Origin: CAZWVI01 sp964637165
GTDB taxonomy: Bacteria; Planctomycetota; UBA1135
DNA: 64,000 nt
Assembly: GCA_964637165.1 (NCBI GenBank)
Contig: CAZWVI010000009.1
Location: forward strand, 20,867 to 84,866
Direction of reading: 5' to 3'
Shown: positions 48,782 to 59,500 of the stretch, one piece after another
Position numbering within the stretch: the first letter of the stretch is position 1
Layout of the letters: each line of letters begins with the position of its first letter
Translations under genes and position numbers: made by a program
Notes under the pieces: model-generated
The model's input: the letters and a program-made list of their open reading frames with translations, nothing else
Databases searched by the model: none
Told to the model about the DNA's origin: nothing

Positions 48782-49888
48782 GTGCCCCTGACTACACCCC
48801 ACCTTCAACGCGCTCTTCTAGGAGCAATTGCTTGCATTTTATTGCCAGCAATAACACTTGCACAACCACTTCAAAGCTCAGCTGAAGAACGTGCGCTTTC
48901 TCGTTTTGATGAATTTGAAACTTCAGAACAAGAACGAATTACGACACGGATTTATCAAACCATTTTGCAACTTGAGCACCCGCTTTGTCAAGTTGCCGCC
49001 GAGCTTGAAGACTACGCAAGGCAACTTAGTCCCGCTCAGGATTGGGAACTTGACCGCTGCTACGACGCAGAAAAATACGCGCCGGCTTTAAAGCTAAAAA
49101 CACGCCACTGGAAGCGCGGGAGCCTGCTCTGGAAAAGAGCTGAAAAGGAGCTTTTAGGGGCTGGAAACGCCGTTAATCGCGGAAACACATGGGCGTGGGA
49201 TTATGGTCGCGACCAATTAGTAAAACCGCAAAAAGAAACCCCTCCTAAGGACCAACTCAAGTTAATGTTGGCCGGAAGCTGGCCGCAAGCTAGTCGACTT
49301 CAAGCAATTGCCGAAGCCCGCTTAGATGGAAATTCAGAACTTAATCAAACTGCTGATTATTTCAATCACTGTTACCGTGACCGCAAAGGAAATGTCTTTG
49401 ATGAACTCTTACTTAAGGATATTTGGGAATCCGGTTATGAACTTGAAGTTTCAGATGCAGACGCGATTGCATGGTTGCGCTTGATTAAAAAAAGCAGCAA
49501 AACGACCTCGCCAATTCCCACCGCAAAACAAGATTTAATTTACAATCACATTTCCAATGGATTTGAAAGTTTTCGCGAATATTCGAGTTTGCGCCGGGCT
49601 TTGGCCGCACGAATCGTTAATCCGAGCGGATCTTTGCCGTGGCGATTCAATGGTTTAGAGTTTGATATCGACTCCGCATGGGCCATGATTCACCATGATT
49701 TCACCCAGATGCAACAAATCATTTCACAGGTAAATGACCGACCACAATTCTTCCTAGAAATCGACAAGCGAAAAGAAGGAATTGATGTCCCGCCACACAA
49801 TCGCGAAGGGCTTCCAACCCTTATTCGCGATACTTGCCTAGAGATTATGCGCGAAGAAGGTTTACTCGGACTTGGTCGGCGCTTTTAA
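48782..49888 (+). CDS. Secreted protein of unknown function
   Basis: About 368 residues from the GTG at 48782; a longer frame opens at a TTG at 48698. The signal peptide (LQRALLGAIACILLPAITLA) points to export. The mature part is largely helical and highly charged with many Trp, Arg and Glu (DWELDRCYDAEKYAP, LKLKTRHWKRGSLLWKRAEKELL), with few Cys and no motif I recognise. It sits between the histone gene (divergent) and alr. An envelope role is possible, but nothing in the sequence fixes it. Confidence 0.75.
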   Translation: MPLTTPHLQRALLGAIACILLPAITLAQPLQSSAEERALSRFDEFETSEQERITTRIYQTILQLEHPLCQVAAELEDYARQLSPAQDWELDRCYDAEKYAPALKLKTRHWKRGSLLWKRAEKELLGAGNAVNRGNTWAWDYGRDQLVKPQKETPPKDQLKLMLAGSWPQASRLQAIAEARLDGNSELNQTADYFNHCYRDRKGNVFDELLLKDIWESGYELEVSDADAIAWLRLIKKSSKTTSPIPTAKQDLIYNHISNGFESFREYSSLRRALAARIVNPSGSLPWRFNGLEFDIDSAWAMIHHDFTQMQQIISQVNDRPQFFLEIDKRKEGIDVPPHNREGLPTLIRDTCLEIMREEGLLGLGRRF

Positions 49889-49900
49889 GCGAAAAACAGC

Positions 49901-49906
49901 TATTCT
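49901..49906 (+). promoter_or_regulatory. -10 box TATTCT of alr, leaderless spacing
   Basis: TATTCT ends exactly 6 bases before the GTG at 49913. It also rules out the in-frame GTG at 49907 as the start on this transcript. Confidence 0.5.
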
Positions 49907-49912
49907 GTGCGA

Positions 49913-51052
49913 GTGGGAAATCGCCATCGCGCCTGGGCTACCGTTGACTTGGAGGCATTCCGTCACAATCTCCAAGTAGTCAAAAGCTTAGCTGGTCAAG
50001 CTTCGGTTTGGCCAGTCTTAAAAGCCAACGCTTACGGTCATGGCGCGCGCGCAATCGCGCGAGTTTGTGAAGCGGAAAAAGTGGAACGAATCGGTGTCGG
50101 CGATAGCAGCGAAGCGCTGGAATTACGCGATGCCGGCATCAATACTCCGCTACTAGTTTTAGGCACAGTTGTTGATTCAGAAATTAATTCTTTGTTGCAG
50201 CATGACATTGAAGTAGGCGTGCATTCAGAATTGCGCGCTTTGCAACTTTCCGAAGCCGCACGTGCCGCCGGTCAACGACTTGGCGTGCATCTAAAAATTG
50301 ATACCGGTATGACCCGCCTCGGCGTATTACCAGAGGCCGCGTTGCGGGTTGCCCAAACTGTCTGCAGTGAACCTTGGCTCGAGCTGCGTGGAGTTATGAC
50401 ACACTTTGCTTCAGCAGGTGGCTATAACGATGACTTCACCGCACAGCAGGAAATCTGCTTTGCTCAAACAATCGACATTTTACGGAATCAACAAATTCCT
50501 ATTCCGCACGTGCACTGCGCAAATTCTGCAGCGCTCTTCACCGGTGAAAAAGTTTTTGGCAATGCTGTGCGACCGGGAATTTCACTTTACGGAGTGATGC
50601 CACTTGCACTTACTGATGATTATGCATTGAAGCCGGTGCTCTCGCTACAAGCGCAAGTCGTATTCCTAAAGGACATCAAAAAAAACACTGCCGTTGGTTA
50701 TGGCGGACGTTGGCAAGCAGCAAAAGATACGCGGCTAGCAGTTTTACCAATTGGCTACAACGATGGCGTGCCCTATCGGCTCGGCGCGGAAGGGCAAGGT
50801 GAAGTGCTTTTGCGTGGCCAACGCTGCCCAATTGTTGGTGCAATATCAATGGATTACTGCACTGTAGATGTTGGCCACGTAGCTGAATTAGATGTCGGCG
50901 ACACCGCCACTTTAATTGGCCGCGATGGCGACGAGTGTTTGTGGATACAAGATTTAGCGGCCGCCGCCGGCACCATTCCCTATGAAATCGTTTGCTCGAT
51001 TGGCTCTCGAGTGCGACGACTTTATCGTCACGCAAGCCCGGTTACGTCATGA
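49913..51052 (+). CDS. alr: Alanine racemase
   Basis: 379 residues. It is a PLP enzyme that makes D-alanine for peptidoglycan. VLKANAYGHG contains the PLP Lys (about 37). IDTGMTRLG, RGVMTHFA, CANSAALF and RPGISLYGVMP follow in order. VGYGGRW carries the catalytic Tyr of the second domain (about 263), and VGAISMDYCTVDV is the C-terminal substrate strand. The start is set by the leaderless promoter. The stop overlaps the AsmA-like start (ATGA). Its presence implies a peptidoglycan wall. Confidence 0.95.
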   Translation: MGNRHRAWATVDLEAFRHNLQVVKSLAGQASVWPVLKANAYGHGARAIARVCEAEKVERIGVGDSSEALELRDAGINTPLLVLGTVVDSEINSLLQHDIEVGVHSELRALQLSEAARAAGQRLGVHLKIDTGMTRLGVLPEAALRVAQTVCSEPWLELRGVMTHFASAGGYNDDFTAQQEICFAQTIDILRNQQIPIPHVHCANSAALFTGEKVFGNAVRPGISLYGVMPLALTDDYALKPVLSLQAQVVFLKDIKKNTAVGYGGRWQAAKDTRLAVLPIGYNDGVPYRLGAEGQGEVLLRGQRCPIVGAISMDYCTVDVGHVAELDVGDTATLIGRDGDECLWIQDLAAAAGTIPYEIVCSIGSRVRRLYRHASPVTS

Positions 51053-54000
51053 AGGCACGTTGGGTAATTGGCAGCAGCTTAATCCTGGGTATTTCAGGAT
51101 GGCTGCCGATTCCACTACCGACAAGTTTAATCGAACGACTTGCGCCAGAAGGGATTTCCGTCTCTGCTGAGCAAGTGCAATTGCGTTGGGCGCCTGGCAC
51201 TTTAGACGTTGGCGATTTGATTGTGGCCGCTTCAAATGCACAGAGCGACTCAACAATTCTGCAATTGGAAAGTGCGCAACTATATCTTGACCTACTTCCA
51301 GGCAAAGGGTTTTTAAGTCCACGTGGCTTAGTGCTTAACCATGGTCAATTAAATGCTGACGAATTAAGTGCGCTCCTCAGTCAAAGTAGCGACGATCTCG
51401 GAGGGCTGGCCGAAAATAAAACTCCGCCAACTTTTAAATTGGAATTGCACCAAATGCGCTGCACCGCTCCGGTGGCCGGCAAAACTACATCCTTCACCGT
51501 CGTCGATGCACTTGGCCAAGCTCAAGGACGGCAAGTTAAATTAAAAGGAAGTATTGTTAGCGATGTGGGTCTAAGTGCTGAAGCTTGGGTCAAAATAAAC
51601 CTTCCTGATTGGAGTTTCGATTTAGTTTGCCCTACCGCCAAGCTTGAAGGATTTGATTTTCTACCGGCTGACCTGCGCGCCGAGTCTTGCCGACTTGGAT
51701 TGCATCTTTCTCCAAAAGAAAAAATTATCGACTTCAACTTAATGGAAGTTGATTTAAATATCCCCGAGCCACCGCTGAGTTTTCATTTAAGTGAGATGCA
51801 AATCGCCGGCTCACTTAGCGAAGGCATATTAATGAATGCCAATGGTCGCTTTGAAGGTACGCCGATGCATGCCAACGGATGGTTGGGCCGCAACTCTGAT
51901 GGATTATTAGCTGCGCACGTAACTGGCGATGCTTCGGCATTTGTTATTGACAAAAAACGCACCGAGTGGATCCACAAACTTGACCCTGGCGCTGCCGAGG
52001 TTTTTAATGCACTTGAGTTGCGTGGTGCTATGCCGGCTAACTTCGCATGGGATTGGACTGCTGGGAACGGCATCGGTTCATGGTTAGTTCACTCCAAGTT
52101 CGACAACAGCAGTTTGACTTATCGTGGTTTTCTTGAAGATGATGGCGACCAACCTTCATTCCCCTACCCTCTCGAAAAACTGAATGGCGAATTTTCAGTT
52201 ATTGGTTCACGATTTTTGTTTGCTTTAAGCGGCGACATGAGTGAAGCCACCGCGCACGGCGGAGGCACTGTTAAATTAACTAACGGCCCGGCGTTGCTTG
52301 ATATTGAACTTGAGATTGATGGATTACCGATTGATGCGCGCATTCGGCATGCGCTTGGCGGTACACCCGAAGCCGCCGCCGTGTGGCGCGACCTTGGTGG
52401 TCCGACTGGCGGACACGCCAACCTCGGACTACGGCTCTTAAGATATGCCGATGACCCAAGGGTGCGCGTGCAATTGGATGGCAATGTTTTTGGCACAACC
52501 GCCAAGCCATCATTCTTACCGATTGCAATTACTGCCGATGACATTCATTTAAATTGGCGACCAGGACACGCTCAATTCAATGGATCAATCGAAACCTTGG
52601 GCGGTAGTTTCAATATTGACGGCGATGCTCGCATGGTCTCCGATGCTGAACTTCCGGCAATTAAGGTTCTAGCCGAATCTACTGAAAGCTTGGCACCGGA
52701 GTTAGCTGAACGACGCGTACTTGAGGGATTCCTGGCCCTCCCTAATGGGGCGGCCGAATTTTCGGCGGCGGGCAAGGCAAAATGGAAATTTGCTCTGCGG
52801 CGGCCAGGGACTTCCAGCCAAGCGAATTTGTTGTTGGACATTGAGAGTGAAGAATTAATGGTTCAATGGGACCCGGTCGAAATTGCTTGGCGGCAAATTA
52901 ATGGGAATGCGTCCATCGCTCATGCGCAAAAACAAAGTTTAATTTCGGCACCGCGCCTGTATTCAAACTGTTGCGGTGGTGAGCTTGATGCTTCGGTAAT
53001 AATCAACACTGCGGCTGACTTGAGTTCCAGCACCGCGGTGGTCAACGCTCAGAATTTCGGCATTACTCCAGCGAGTGTCAACTTCGCCCGAGCCTTGGCC
53101 AACCTTGACCCCACCGATTTAGAACAATTAAATTGGTCTGGACAATTGAACTTACGTGCCGAACTGGCACCCTTGGCGGCCGAAAATAATCGCGGGCAAA
53201 TTACACTTGCACCATTACTAATCAGCAATGCCAAAATGCTGCCCGACCAAGAGGTTGAAGTCCGCGGCGAGCTTGCTTTACGTGATGGTGGTTTTTTTGA
53301 TGGAGAGTTCGCTCTTAACTCCAGCGCCGGCGAATTGAGTTTGAGCGATTTTGAATTCGTCGCAGTCGCTCGTAACAATTCTCCAGCCGGTTTACGCGCA
53401 ATTTTAAATAGTGCTGATGGCATTGAAATTTCCGACCGCTTTGCGGAACTTTTAAGCCCTGAAGCCTGGAGCGCATTTCAAAAAATTGGCCTGAGTGGAC
53501 GCATTGGTGCTGAAGATTTGCTGCTCTCGCTAAGCAACAAGGAAGACAGCCTCTTTACTCTGAATGGCGATCTTTTACTCAAGGACATTAATTTACTGGC
53601 GCCACCTGGATTGGCATTTGGAGAAGCGCGACTGCGGGCAAATGAATTTTCGTGGTCAGGACCAAATGGATTTGGCGGCGAACTTATCTTTAGTGACGGC
53701 CAAGCTCAATTGGCCGGCCTCCAACTAAGCGACGCGCAAGGCGCATTGGACTTCAAGCCTGAAGAAATTTTCGTTTCTGATTTTGACGCGGCATTTCTTG
53801 GTGGCCGTTTAAGTACAAATGCTCCAACCTTGCCGGCCCTAAGATCTTCTGTGTCACACGAGAACAAGCTGAACCTTGAGAGTGGACCACAAGTTAAAAA
53901 GCTACAGGGCTCAATGAGTTTAGGCTTAACAACCAATGCTCCGATTAAGCTGCACCTCTTTTTACGTGAGGCGAATCTAAATACTCTACGGGACAACTTA

Positions 54001-54582
54001 GGGATTGGCGGCAACCTTGCCGGAATTATCGACTGCGACATTAACGTAAATGCCAGCTCTCCAAGTCCTATGGATTACGCCGGAGAAATTGACTTACGCA
54101 TTAAAGATGGCGCCCTCGGAACCGTGCCAGTGCTATCCGAAATGTGGAAAGTTGCCGGAGTTGATGCACCGGTTTTTGAGAAGGGACGATTCTTAGTTAA
54201 AGCCAACCGTAACGCGCATCGTGGAAGATTGCGAATTGAACGCTTCACGCTAAACCATAAATTGCTGCAAGTAACCGGCAAGGGCTGGATTGGTTTAGAT
54301 TCTTATCTTGATTTAAAAGCCACTGTGCGGTCAGCTTTGGTACCGGTGTTGGGTTGGGGAGTGCCAATCATTTCCGATCTGTTCTTCGACCCTCTGTTTG
54401 AACAGGACATCATGGGCCCAATCGCGAATCCCAAAGTTGCTCAACGTGTGCTTAACAAATGGTCAGATGGCGACCAGCAACATATCCCATTCCCCTTGTG
54501 GGTGCCATCGGTTGAACGAGCTGACTGGCGCAAGTCACCGGCTTTTGCGCCGGCGACTTTTTCTGAACCGGCGCGCGACTAA
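51049..54582 (+). CDS. Large AsmA/YhdP-like envelope protein
   Basis: 1177 residues. One N-terminal membrane anchor (KARWVIGSSLILGISGWLPI, about 2-22) is followed by a very long run of short amphipathic beta strands. The C-terminal AsmA_2-like block has LGTVPVLSEMWKVAGVDAPVFEKGRFLVKANRN, LRIERFTLNHKLLQVTGKGWIGLDSYLDLKATV and final VPVLGWGVPIISDLF. The N-terminal region resembles DUF3971. Such proteins form a groove-like bridge thought to carry phospholipids to the outer membrane. It is translationally coupled to alr and followed by manC, so this stretch is an envelope locus. It fits the lpxA, lptE and bamD-like genes elsewhere in the window. Confidence 0.85.
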   Translation: MKARWVIGSSLILGISGWLPIPLPTSLIERLAPEGISVSAEQVQLRWAPGTLDVGDLIVAASNAQSDSTILQLESAQLYLDLLPGKGFLSPRGLVLNHGQLNADELSALLSQSSDDLGGLAENKTPPTFKLELHQMRCTAPVAGKTTSFTVVDALGQAQGRQVKLKGSIVSDVGLSAEAWVKINLPDWSFDLVCPTAKLEGFDFLPADLRAESCRLGLHLSPKEKIIDFNLMEVDLNIPEPPLSFHLSEMQIAGSLSEGILMNANGRFEGTPMHANGWLGRNSDGLLAAHVTGDASAFVIDKKRTEWIHKLDPGAAEVFNALELRGAMPANFAWDWTAGNGIGSWLVHSKFDNSSLTYRGFLEDDGDQPSFPYPLEKLNGEFSVIGSRFLFALSGDMSEATAHGGGTVKLTNGPALLDIELEIDGLPIDARIRHALGGTPEAAAVWRDLGGPTGGHANLGLRLLRYADDPRVRVQLDGNVFGTTAKPSFLPIAITADDIHLNWRPGHAQFNGSIETLGGSFNIDGDARMVSDAELPAIKVLAESTESLAPELAERRVLEGFLALPNGAAEFSAAGKAKWKFALRRPGTSSQANLLLDIESEELMVQWDPVEIAWRQINGNASIAHAQKQSLISAPRLYSNCCGGELDASVIINTAADLSSSTAVVNAQNFGITPASVNFARALANLDPTDLEQLNWSGQLNLRAELAPLAAENNRGQITLAPLLISNAKMLPDQEVEVRGELALRDGGFFDGEFALNSSAGELSLSDFEFVAVARNNSPAGLRAILNSADGIEISDRFAELLSPEAWSAFQKIGLSGRIGAEDLLLSLSNKEDSLFTLNGDLLLKDINLLAPPGLAFGEARLRANEFSWSGPNGFGGELIFSDGQAQLAGLQLSDAQGALDFKPEEIFVSDFDAAFLGGRLSTNAPTLPALRSSVSHENKLNLESGPQVKKLQGSMSLGLTTNAPIKLHLFLREANLNTLRDNLGIGGNLAGIIDCDINVNASSPSPMDYAGEIDLRIKDGALGTVPVLSEMWKVAGVDAPVFEKGRFLVKANRNAHRGRLRIERFTLNHKLLQVTGKGWIGLDSYLDLKATVRSALVPVLGWGVPIISDLFFDPLFEQDIMGPIANPKVAQRVLNKWSDGDQQHIPFPLWVPSVERADWRKSPAFAPATFSEPARD

Positions 54583-54585
54583 AAT
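54580..54585 (+). promoter_or_regulatory. -10 box TAAAAT of manC, leaderless spacing
   Basis: TAAAAT overlaps the stop of the AsmA-like gene and ends exactly 6 bases before the manC ATG at 54592. No ribosome site is visible. Confidence 0.5.
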
Positions 54586-54591
54586 CTAATC

Positions 54592-55671
54592 ATGTTTCAT
54601 GCCGTAATTATGGCTGGTGGCTCTGGGACCAGATTTTGGCCGGAGAGCCGTCGGGCAAGACCAAAGCAACTTCTACCTGTAATGGGTAAGGAAGCGTTAA
54701 TCGTTGAAACTGCAAATCGTTTGCAGCCAATCATTGCCCGCGAACAAATTTGGGTAGTAACCAACCATGCCCAGGCAGAAGGCGTGCGGCAGGCGATGCC
54801 GTGGCTGAAGGAAGAACAATTATTGATTGAGCCATGCGCACGCAACACTGCGGCTTGCGTTGCATTAGCAGCGACGGCAATTGGCTTGCAAGACTCAGAA
54901 GCAATTTGTCTTTTCATGCCGGCCGACCATGTGATTGGTCCAGCTGAAGAATTTCATAGGTCCTTAGAAGCGGCACAGCAAGCAGCACTGCAGGCTGGTG
55001 CCTTGGTGACTTTCGGGATCCGTCCTGCTTTCCCGGCTACTGGTTATGGCTACATTCGTCGCGCTGGTTCAATTCTTGCTGGTGGAATTGATTTACCGGC
55101 ATGGGCGATTGATTCGTTTACCGAAAAACCTGATCGGGCGACTGCGGAAAAGTTTTTAGAAGATGGAACTTATTTTTGGAACTCTGGAATGTTTGCGTGG
55201 CGAGTTGACACGATTCTTTCAGCAATCGGCAAGTACATGCCCAAACTTGCCGAGGGTATGGCCAAAATTCGCGCGGACTTTTGCAAGGAACGCATTGCCG
55301 AGGTTTATTCTAACTTAGAATCAATTCCAATAGATGTTGGTGTAATGGAAAAGGCCAGCGGTGGAATTGTTATCGAGGCACCATTCAATTGGAGCGATAT
55401 CGGTTCATGGAAATCACTCTACGATGAATTAGACAAAGATGACTTGGGAAATGTTTCAGTGCTTCCACAAGGTGGAGAATTGTTGGTCGAGGGTGCGAGC
55501 AACGTCCTGGCATATTCAAACGACAAACAACTCATTGCCGTCGTTGGACTTGATGATGTCGTAGTTGTCCGAACCGATGATGCAATTTTGGTTTGCCATC
55601 GAGATCGAGCCGAGGACGTTAAAGCAATTGTTGACAAATTACACGACTCTGGACACGAGGAATTATTATGA
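54592..55671 (+). CDS. manC: Mannose-1-phosphate guanylyltransferase
   Basis: 359 residues, the nucleotidyltransferase domain only, without the isomerase half of bifunctional ManC. Signature MAGGSGTRFWPESRRARPKQLL at the start, FMPADHVI, GYGYIRRAG, FTEKPDRATAEKFLEDGTYFWNSGMFAW and IEAPFNWSDIGSWKSLYDEL are typical of GDP-mannose synthesis. The product feeds LPS or exopolysaccharide. It overlaps ruvX by 4 bases. Confidence 0.94.
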   Translation: MFHAVIMAGGSGTRFWPESRRARPKQLLPVMGKEALIVETANRLQPIIAREQIWVVTNHAQAEGVRQAMPWLKEEQLLIEPCARNTAACVALAATAIGLQDSEAICLFMPADHVIGPAEEFHRSLEAAQQAALQAGALVTFGIRPAFPATGYGYIRRAGSILAGGIDLPAWAIDSFTEKPDRATAEKFLEDGTYFWNSGMFAWRVDTILSAIGKYMPKLAEGMAKIRADFCKERIAEVYSNLESIPIDVGVMEKASGGIVIEAPFNWSDIGSWKSLYDELDKDDLGNVSVLPQGGELLVEGASNVLAYSNDKQLIAVVGLDDVVVVRTDDAILVCHRDRAEDVKAIVDKLHDSGHEELL

Positions 55672-56087
55672 GTCAGGGTCGCGTGTTAGCTGTTGATTAT
55701 GGCGGTAAGCGAACCGGACTGGCTTCATCTGATCCAATGCGAATTATCGCCAGCCCCATCGACCCAATTATTGAGCGGGATTTAGAAAAAACCGCGCAAG
55801 CAGTTGCTGACTCGGCAATCGAAAGAGAAGCCTTAGTGGTTGTTGTTGGAATGCCATTCTTGCCCAACGGAAATGAAGGCGAACAATGTGCCAAAGTACG
55901 CCTGTTTATCCAAAGCTTGCAGTTGAAGTTGCCAGCCGGAGTGAAAATCGTAGAAATTGATGAACGCTTCAGCACCCATGAAGCCGAGCGACTGCTTCGT
56001 CAAAGCGGCAAAAGACGCAAAGATTTTAAGGGGCAGATTGATTCAACTGCGGCAATGGTGTTGTTAAGAGAATTTTTGGAGCTATAA
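55668..56087 (+). CDS. ruvX: RuvX/YqgF-type Holliday-junction resolvase-like nuclease
   Basis: 139 residues, RNase H-like fold. RVLAVDYGGKRTGLASSD holds the first catalytic Asp, VVVGMPFLPNGNEG the middle loop, EIDERFSTHEAE the Glu/Asp site and KDFKGQIDSTAAMVLL the last Asp. It is required for 16S rRNA 5' maturation in bacteria and possibly transcription. The RNase P RNA gene begins 8 bases after its stop, so two RNA-processing genes share a transcript or nearly so. Confidence 0.94.
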   Translation: MSQGRVLAVDYGGKRTGLASSDPMRIIASPIDPIIERDLEKTAQAVADSAIEREALVVVVGMPFLPNGNEGEQCAKVRLFIQSLQLKLPAGVKIVEIDERFSTHEAERLLRQSGKRRKDFKGQIDSTAAMVLLREFLEL

Positions 56088-56094
56088 TTTCGAC

Positions 56095-56461
56095 GGAGGG
56101 TTTTCGGGATTGTCGCGGGTGATGAATTTCGCTCGAGGAAAGTCCGGGCTCCATAGGGCGCGATGGTGGCTAACGGCCACCGAGGGCAACCTCAGGGAAA
56201 GTGCAACAGAAAACAAACCGCCTAAGCAATTTTCGAATTGCCGGTAAGGGTGAAAAGGCGAGGTAAGAGCTCACCGCATGCTTGGTGACAAGTGTGGCAA
56301 TGTAAACCCCATCGGGAGAAAGCTCGAATAGGGAGGGTAGGCGCGGCCCGCGCTGTTTGAACCTCCGGGTAGAGCGTTAGAGGCCGTCGGCAACGGCGGT
56401 CGGAGAGAAATGGCAGTCGCTTTGAAAGAAGAACAGAACCCGGCTTATGAGAAAGCCCTCC
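56095..56461 (+). ncRNA. rnpB: RNase P RNA, bacterial class A
   Basis: About 367 bases. P1 is GGAGGGTTTTC (56095-56105) paired with GAAAGCCCTCC (56451-56461). The conserved regions occur in order: CGAGGAAAGTCCGGGCTCC, CAGGGAAAGTGCAACAGAAA, AGGGTGAAAAGG with GGTAAGAGCTCACCGC, GTAAACCCC, and AGAGAAATGGCAGTC near the 3' end, followed by GAACAGAACCCGGCTTATGA. It is the catalytic RNA that matures tRNA 5' ends. The 3' flank holds a REP-like hairpin and no normal terminator. Confidence 0.97.
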
Positions 56462-56475
56462 ACTCCAAACCTAGA

Positions 56476-56500
56476 CTCTGACCCCAAGTGCTGGGTCAGA
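56476..56500. repeat. REP-like hairpin, copy 2
   Basis: Within TAGACTCTGACCCCA, the 8-bp stem TCTGACCC (56477-56484) pairs with GGGTCAGA (56493-56500) around an 8-base loop. It lies between rnpB and the converging lipoprotein gene, 15 bases after the rnpB end. Confidence 0.75.
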
Positions 56501-56504
56501 TTCC

Positions 56505-59500
56505 TTACCAGGTGAATGGTACTTTTATGTAATCCACACCCGGAAGCGGGCTCCCTAATGTCACCCCTTCGTCGCCGGCGTCGATGTCGAAGGTGGCACG
56601 CCACCTGACAAAGCGCAAGCCCTGAAGGTTAGTCAAGGTAGCCGTCCAATCACCTGGGCTAGGGATTGTGGCCGACGGGTCCGCGGGATCACTAGTGCCC
56701 TGGAACTCGAAGCGAATACCACTCGAATTTGGCAGGTGCCCCTTGATCCCTTGCGTATCAATGCGAAAATATTTGGCCTGAATGGACCATGGCTCATCGG
56801 CCACCAACGCTGATAAAGGTGAGCCATCATTAAGTTCGGTGGCCAAGGTAAGCAAGTCGGAAGTCGCATCATAATCCGCACTGACAATTTCATAAGTACT
56901 CAATTGGTTTGAACTGTCAGGCAGAATATCAAAACCTAATAGCAAATTACTGGTGCGCAGAAAGTGCAGAGCCTGAGAAAAAACTTGCGATGCATTTGGA
57001 ATTGTCACGTTCGCCACCGAGAAATTGGCACTGCCATAAATTCCCTCAGCAACAGTTCCCAGTGGAATAACACTTTCATTATCCACCAAAACATCACCAT
57101 TTGAATCGATTCCTCTAAATGAATTTAAACCTAATGAATATTTTGGCCATGGCCCAACTGACCCCGTCGGTTCGCGCAAGCGCGCGGCACCGGTATCAAT
57201 CCACTTAGATTGAGCTTGCGAGTTGGCCGCGAAGAAGGGCAGTAACGCATAAGGCTTTGGCGATGCCAACTTATCCAAAATTTCCTCCAAGCGATTCATG
57301 TCTATGGGATTGGCCGGATCGAAATCGTGCAAGTATGCGTCGATGGCGGTCGCTGCACCCAATGGCCAATCAATATCGTTGCCTGGGTCGGGCAAATGAA
57401 TTTGCACGATGCCATTTCCACCAGCACCGCCGCGACCAATCATTAAATCGCCATTTCCATCAGGTTGAGTTGTTCCCCAAACGTCAGCCAACAACCCGGC
57501 CGCCCAACCGCGACGACCGCCAAATGCTTGCAGGATTGAACGCGAATTGAGGAGTGGTAATTCCCCTGCATTAGCTGCGGTGCCGATGTCAATCGCTGAC
57601 AAATCGAGGCCAGTAGCCGAGTGAATAATCAAGTGACCACCCGAACCGGCGCCGGATCCAGATATTTGGCCAGTGGTGCCAATCGTGCCCTCGCCGCCGC
57701 GGCCAATTCCTCCATTGACTCGCACTTTGGCCGAGTCACCAAGGGTGATTCGTCCAATCGCCATTATCATCATTTGGCCTCCACCTCCACCACCAGGAGC
57801 ACCTTTGCGGTAAATACCGGTGCTTGGCGGAAATGGTCTTACTGGGAAGGAATCGACCAAGGGCAAAAGTGCCCCAGTCGCTTGGTCCACTGGGCGTGGA
57901 ATCAACTGTGAATCCCCACTTCCACCGCCGCCGGCACCAGCCCATGGGGCCATCAGCTCGCCCACGGTTACGGTGCCGTCATTATTTAAACGTCGGCCCC
58001 AAAAGTCGTTCTGGGTATTGGTATCCCCGTCAAAAATAGTCGGGCCCGCGCGCCCAGGATCAGGCCCATTCGTTGGGTGTCCATCGTCAAATGGTTTGTC
58101 TGGGGTGTTCCATGGTGGGTCCCAAGATCCATCTATATCGGGTGGGTCAACAAAATCAGGAGATTGGTCCTCCATGCCGTAAATGCCATGAGCAGTTTGC
58201 GGTGGCGAATATGGGTCGAGTTCTGAAATAGCATCGAGCGAACTACCGCGATTGCCACTTTCACCGCCAAAGATTGGTAAATCCAAATTGCTTACGGTCG
58301 CGGGGTCGCGCCACACTCCATCAGGCCAGTAGGGATTCTTGTCAGGAATATGGTCGGGGCCAACGTTATCGGCACCGGCAGGTTTTTGATCAAAATCCCA
58401 AGGCTTATGCCAAATTGAGTAGTTAGGTGTCATGGCAAATGTTCCGCCACCGCCACCGCCGACAATTACGTGACCAAGCACAGCACCAAGGCCACCAACC
58501 CCTTGCTCTTGTTGGAATCCACCCTCACCGCCTTCACCGCCCATACCAATCCAACCAAAAGCTCCATCACCCGACTGCCCGCGCAATGTTTCTTTCAGCC
58601 CTTCCTGCGATGAAGCTCCGCCTAATCCGCCGCCACATTCTCCGTTAATGGGTCCTTCCGGAAACTGGGGTGTGTTAAGACTTGTTGGATGTATTGAAGG
58701 ATTACCACTAGCGTTTAGGTCACCATCAATGGTCACATCACCTTGAGCATAAATAATCAAAGGATTACTTCCCCGAAAACGAATGAATGATCCCTCAGTA
58801 ATTGTAAAGTCATCTACGTATATGGTTCCATTGTCCATTAAGAATGCACGATTGTTGGAGTCATACAAACTGTAGCGACCATCGGTACTTACCTCCATTT
58901 GACCGTCCCAGTAAAAATCAGTGTCTTCCGACACGAATTGACCTGCGTAATCAAAACTTGCCGAAAGCACTCCAAACTCCACTTTAGCGGGCGGGAACGG
59001 CAAATCAGCATTCGGGTCAAGCAGGGACGAATCGACAAACTGTTCGTTTATTTCATCGACGGCAGCTTGGCTTTCGAGCCAACCAAGTAAAGCATCACCG
59101 TAGTAAGAAGTTAAACTAGGTAAATTATGTGGTGTCGATTGCCAGTCAAGACCAAATTGTTGACCACCTATATCTTCGAAACGGTTATCAATTTTCAAGA
59201 GCAGCTGACGATCTGGAGGAAGGATTCCGTGAACTTGATAACCGAGTTCGGCACCAGTCACTGAACAATTTTTTATTAAATAAAGAGTGCCTGGCAATTG
59301 TTCTGTAAAAGTAATTTGTTGCCCAGAACTAATAGTTTGATCCGAATAAAAAATCTGTACTCGCTCAGCACTTAAATTACTTTGCTCAATACCAATTGCT
59401 TGGTCAAAGTTAATAACAATTGGCAAATCAGGATTAGTGAATAGATTTAAACCAATTGGCCAATTAATTGAAAGTACGGTTGGCGGATTTGGGTTTTGAT

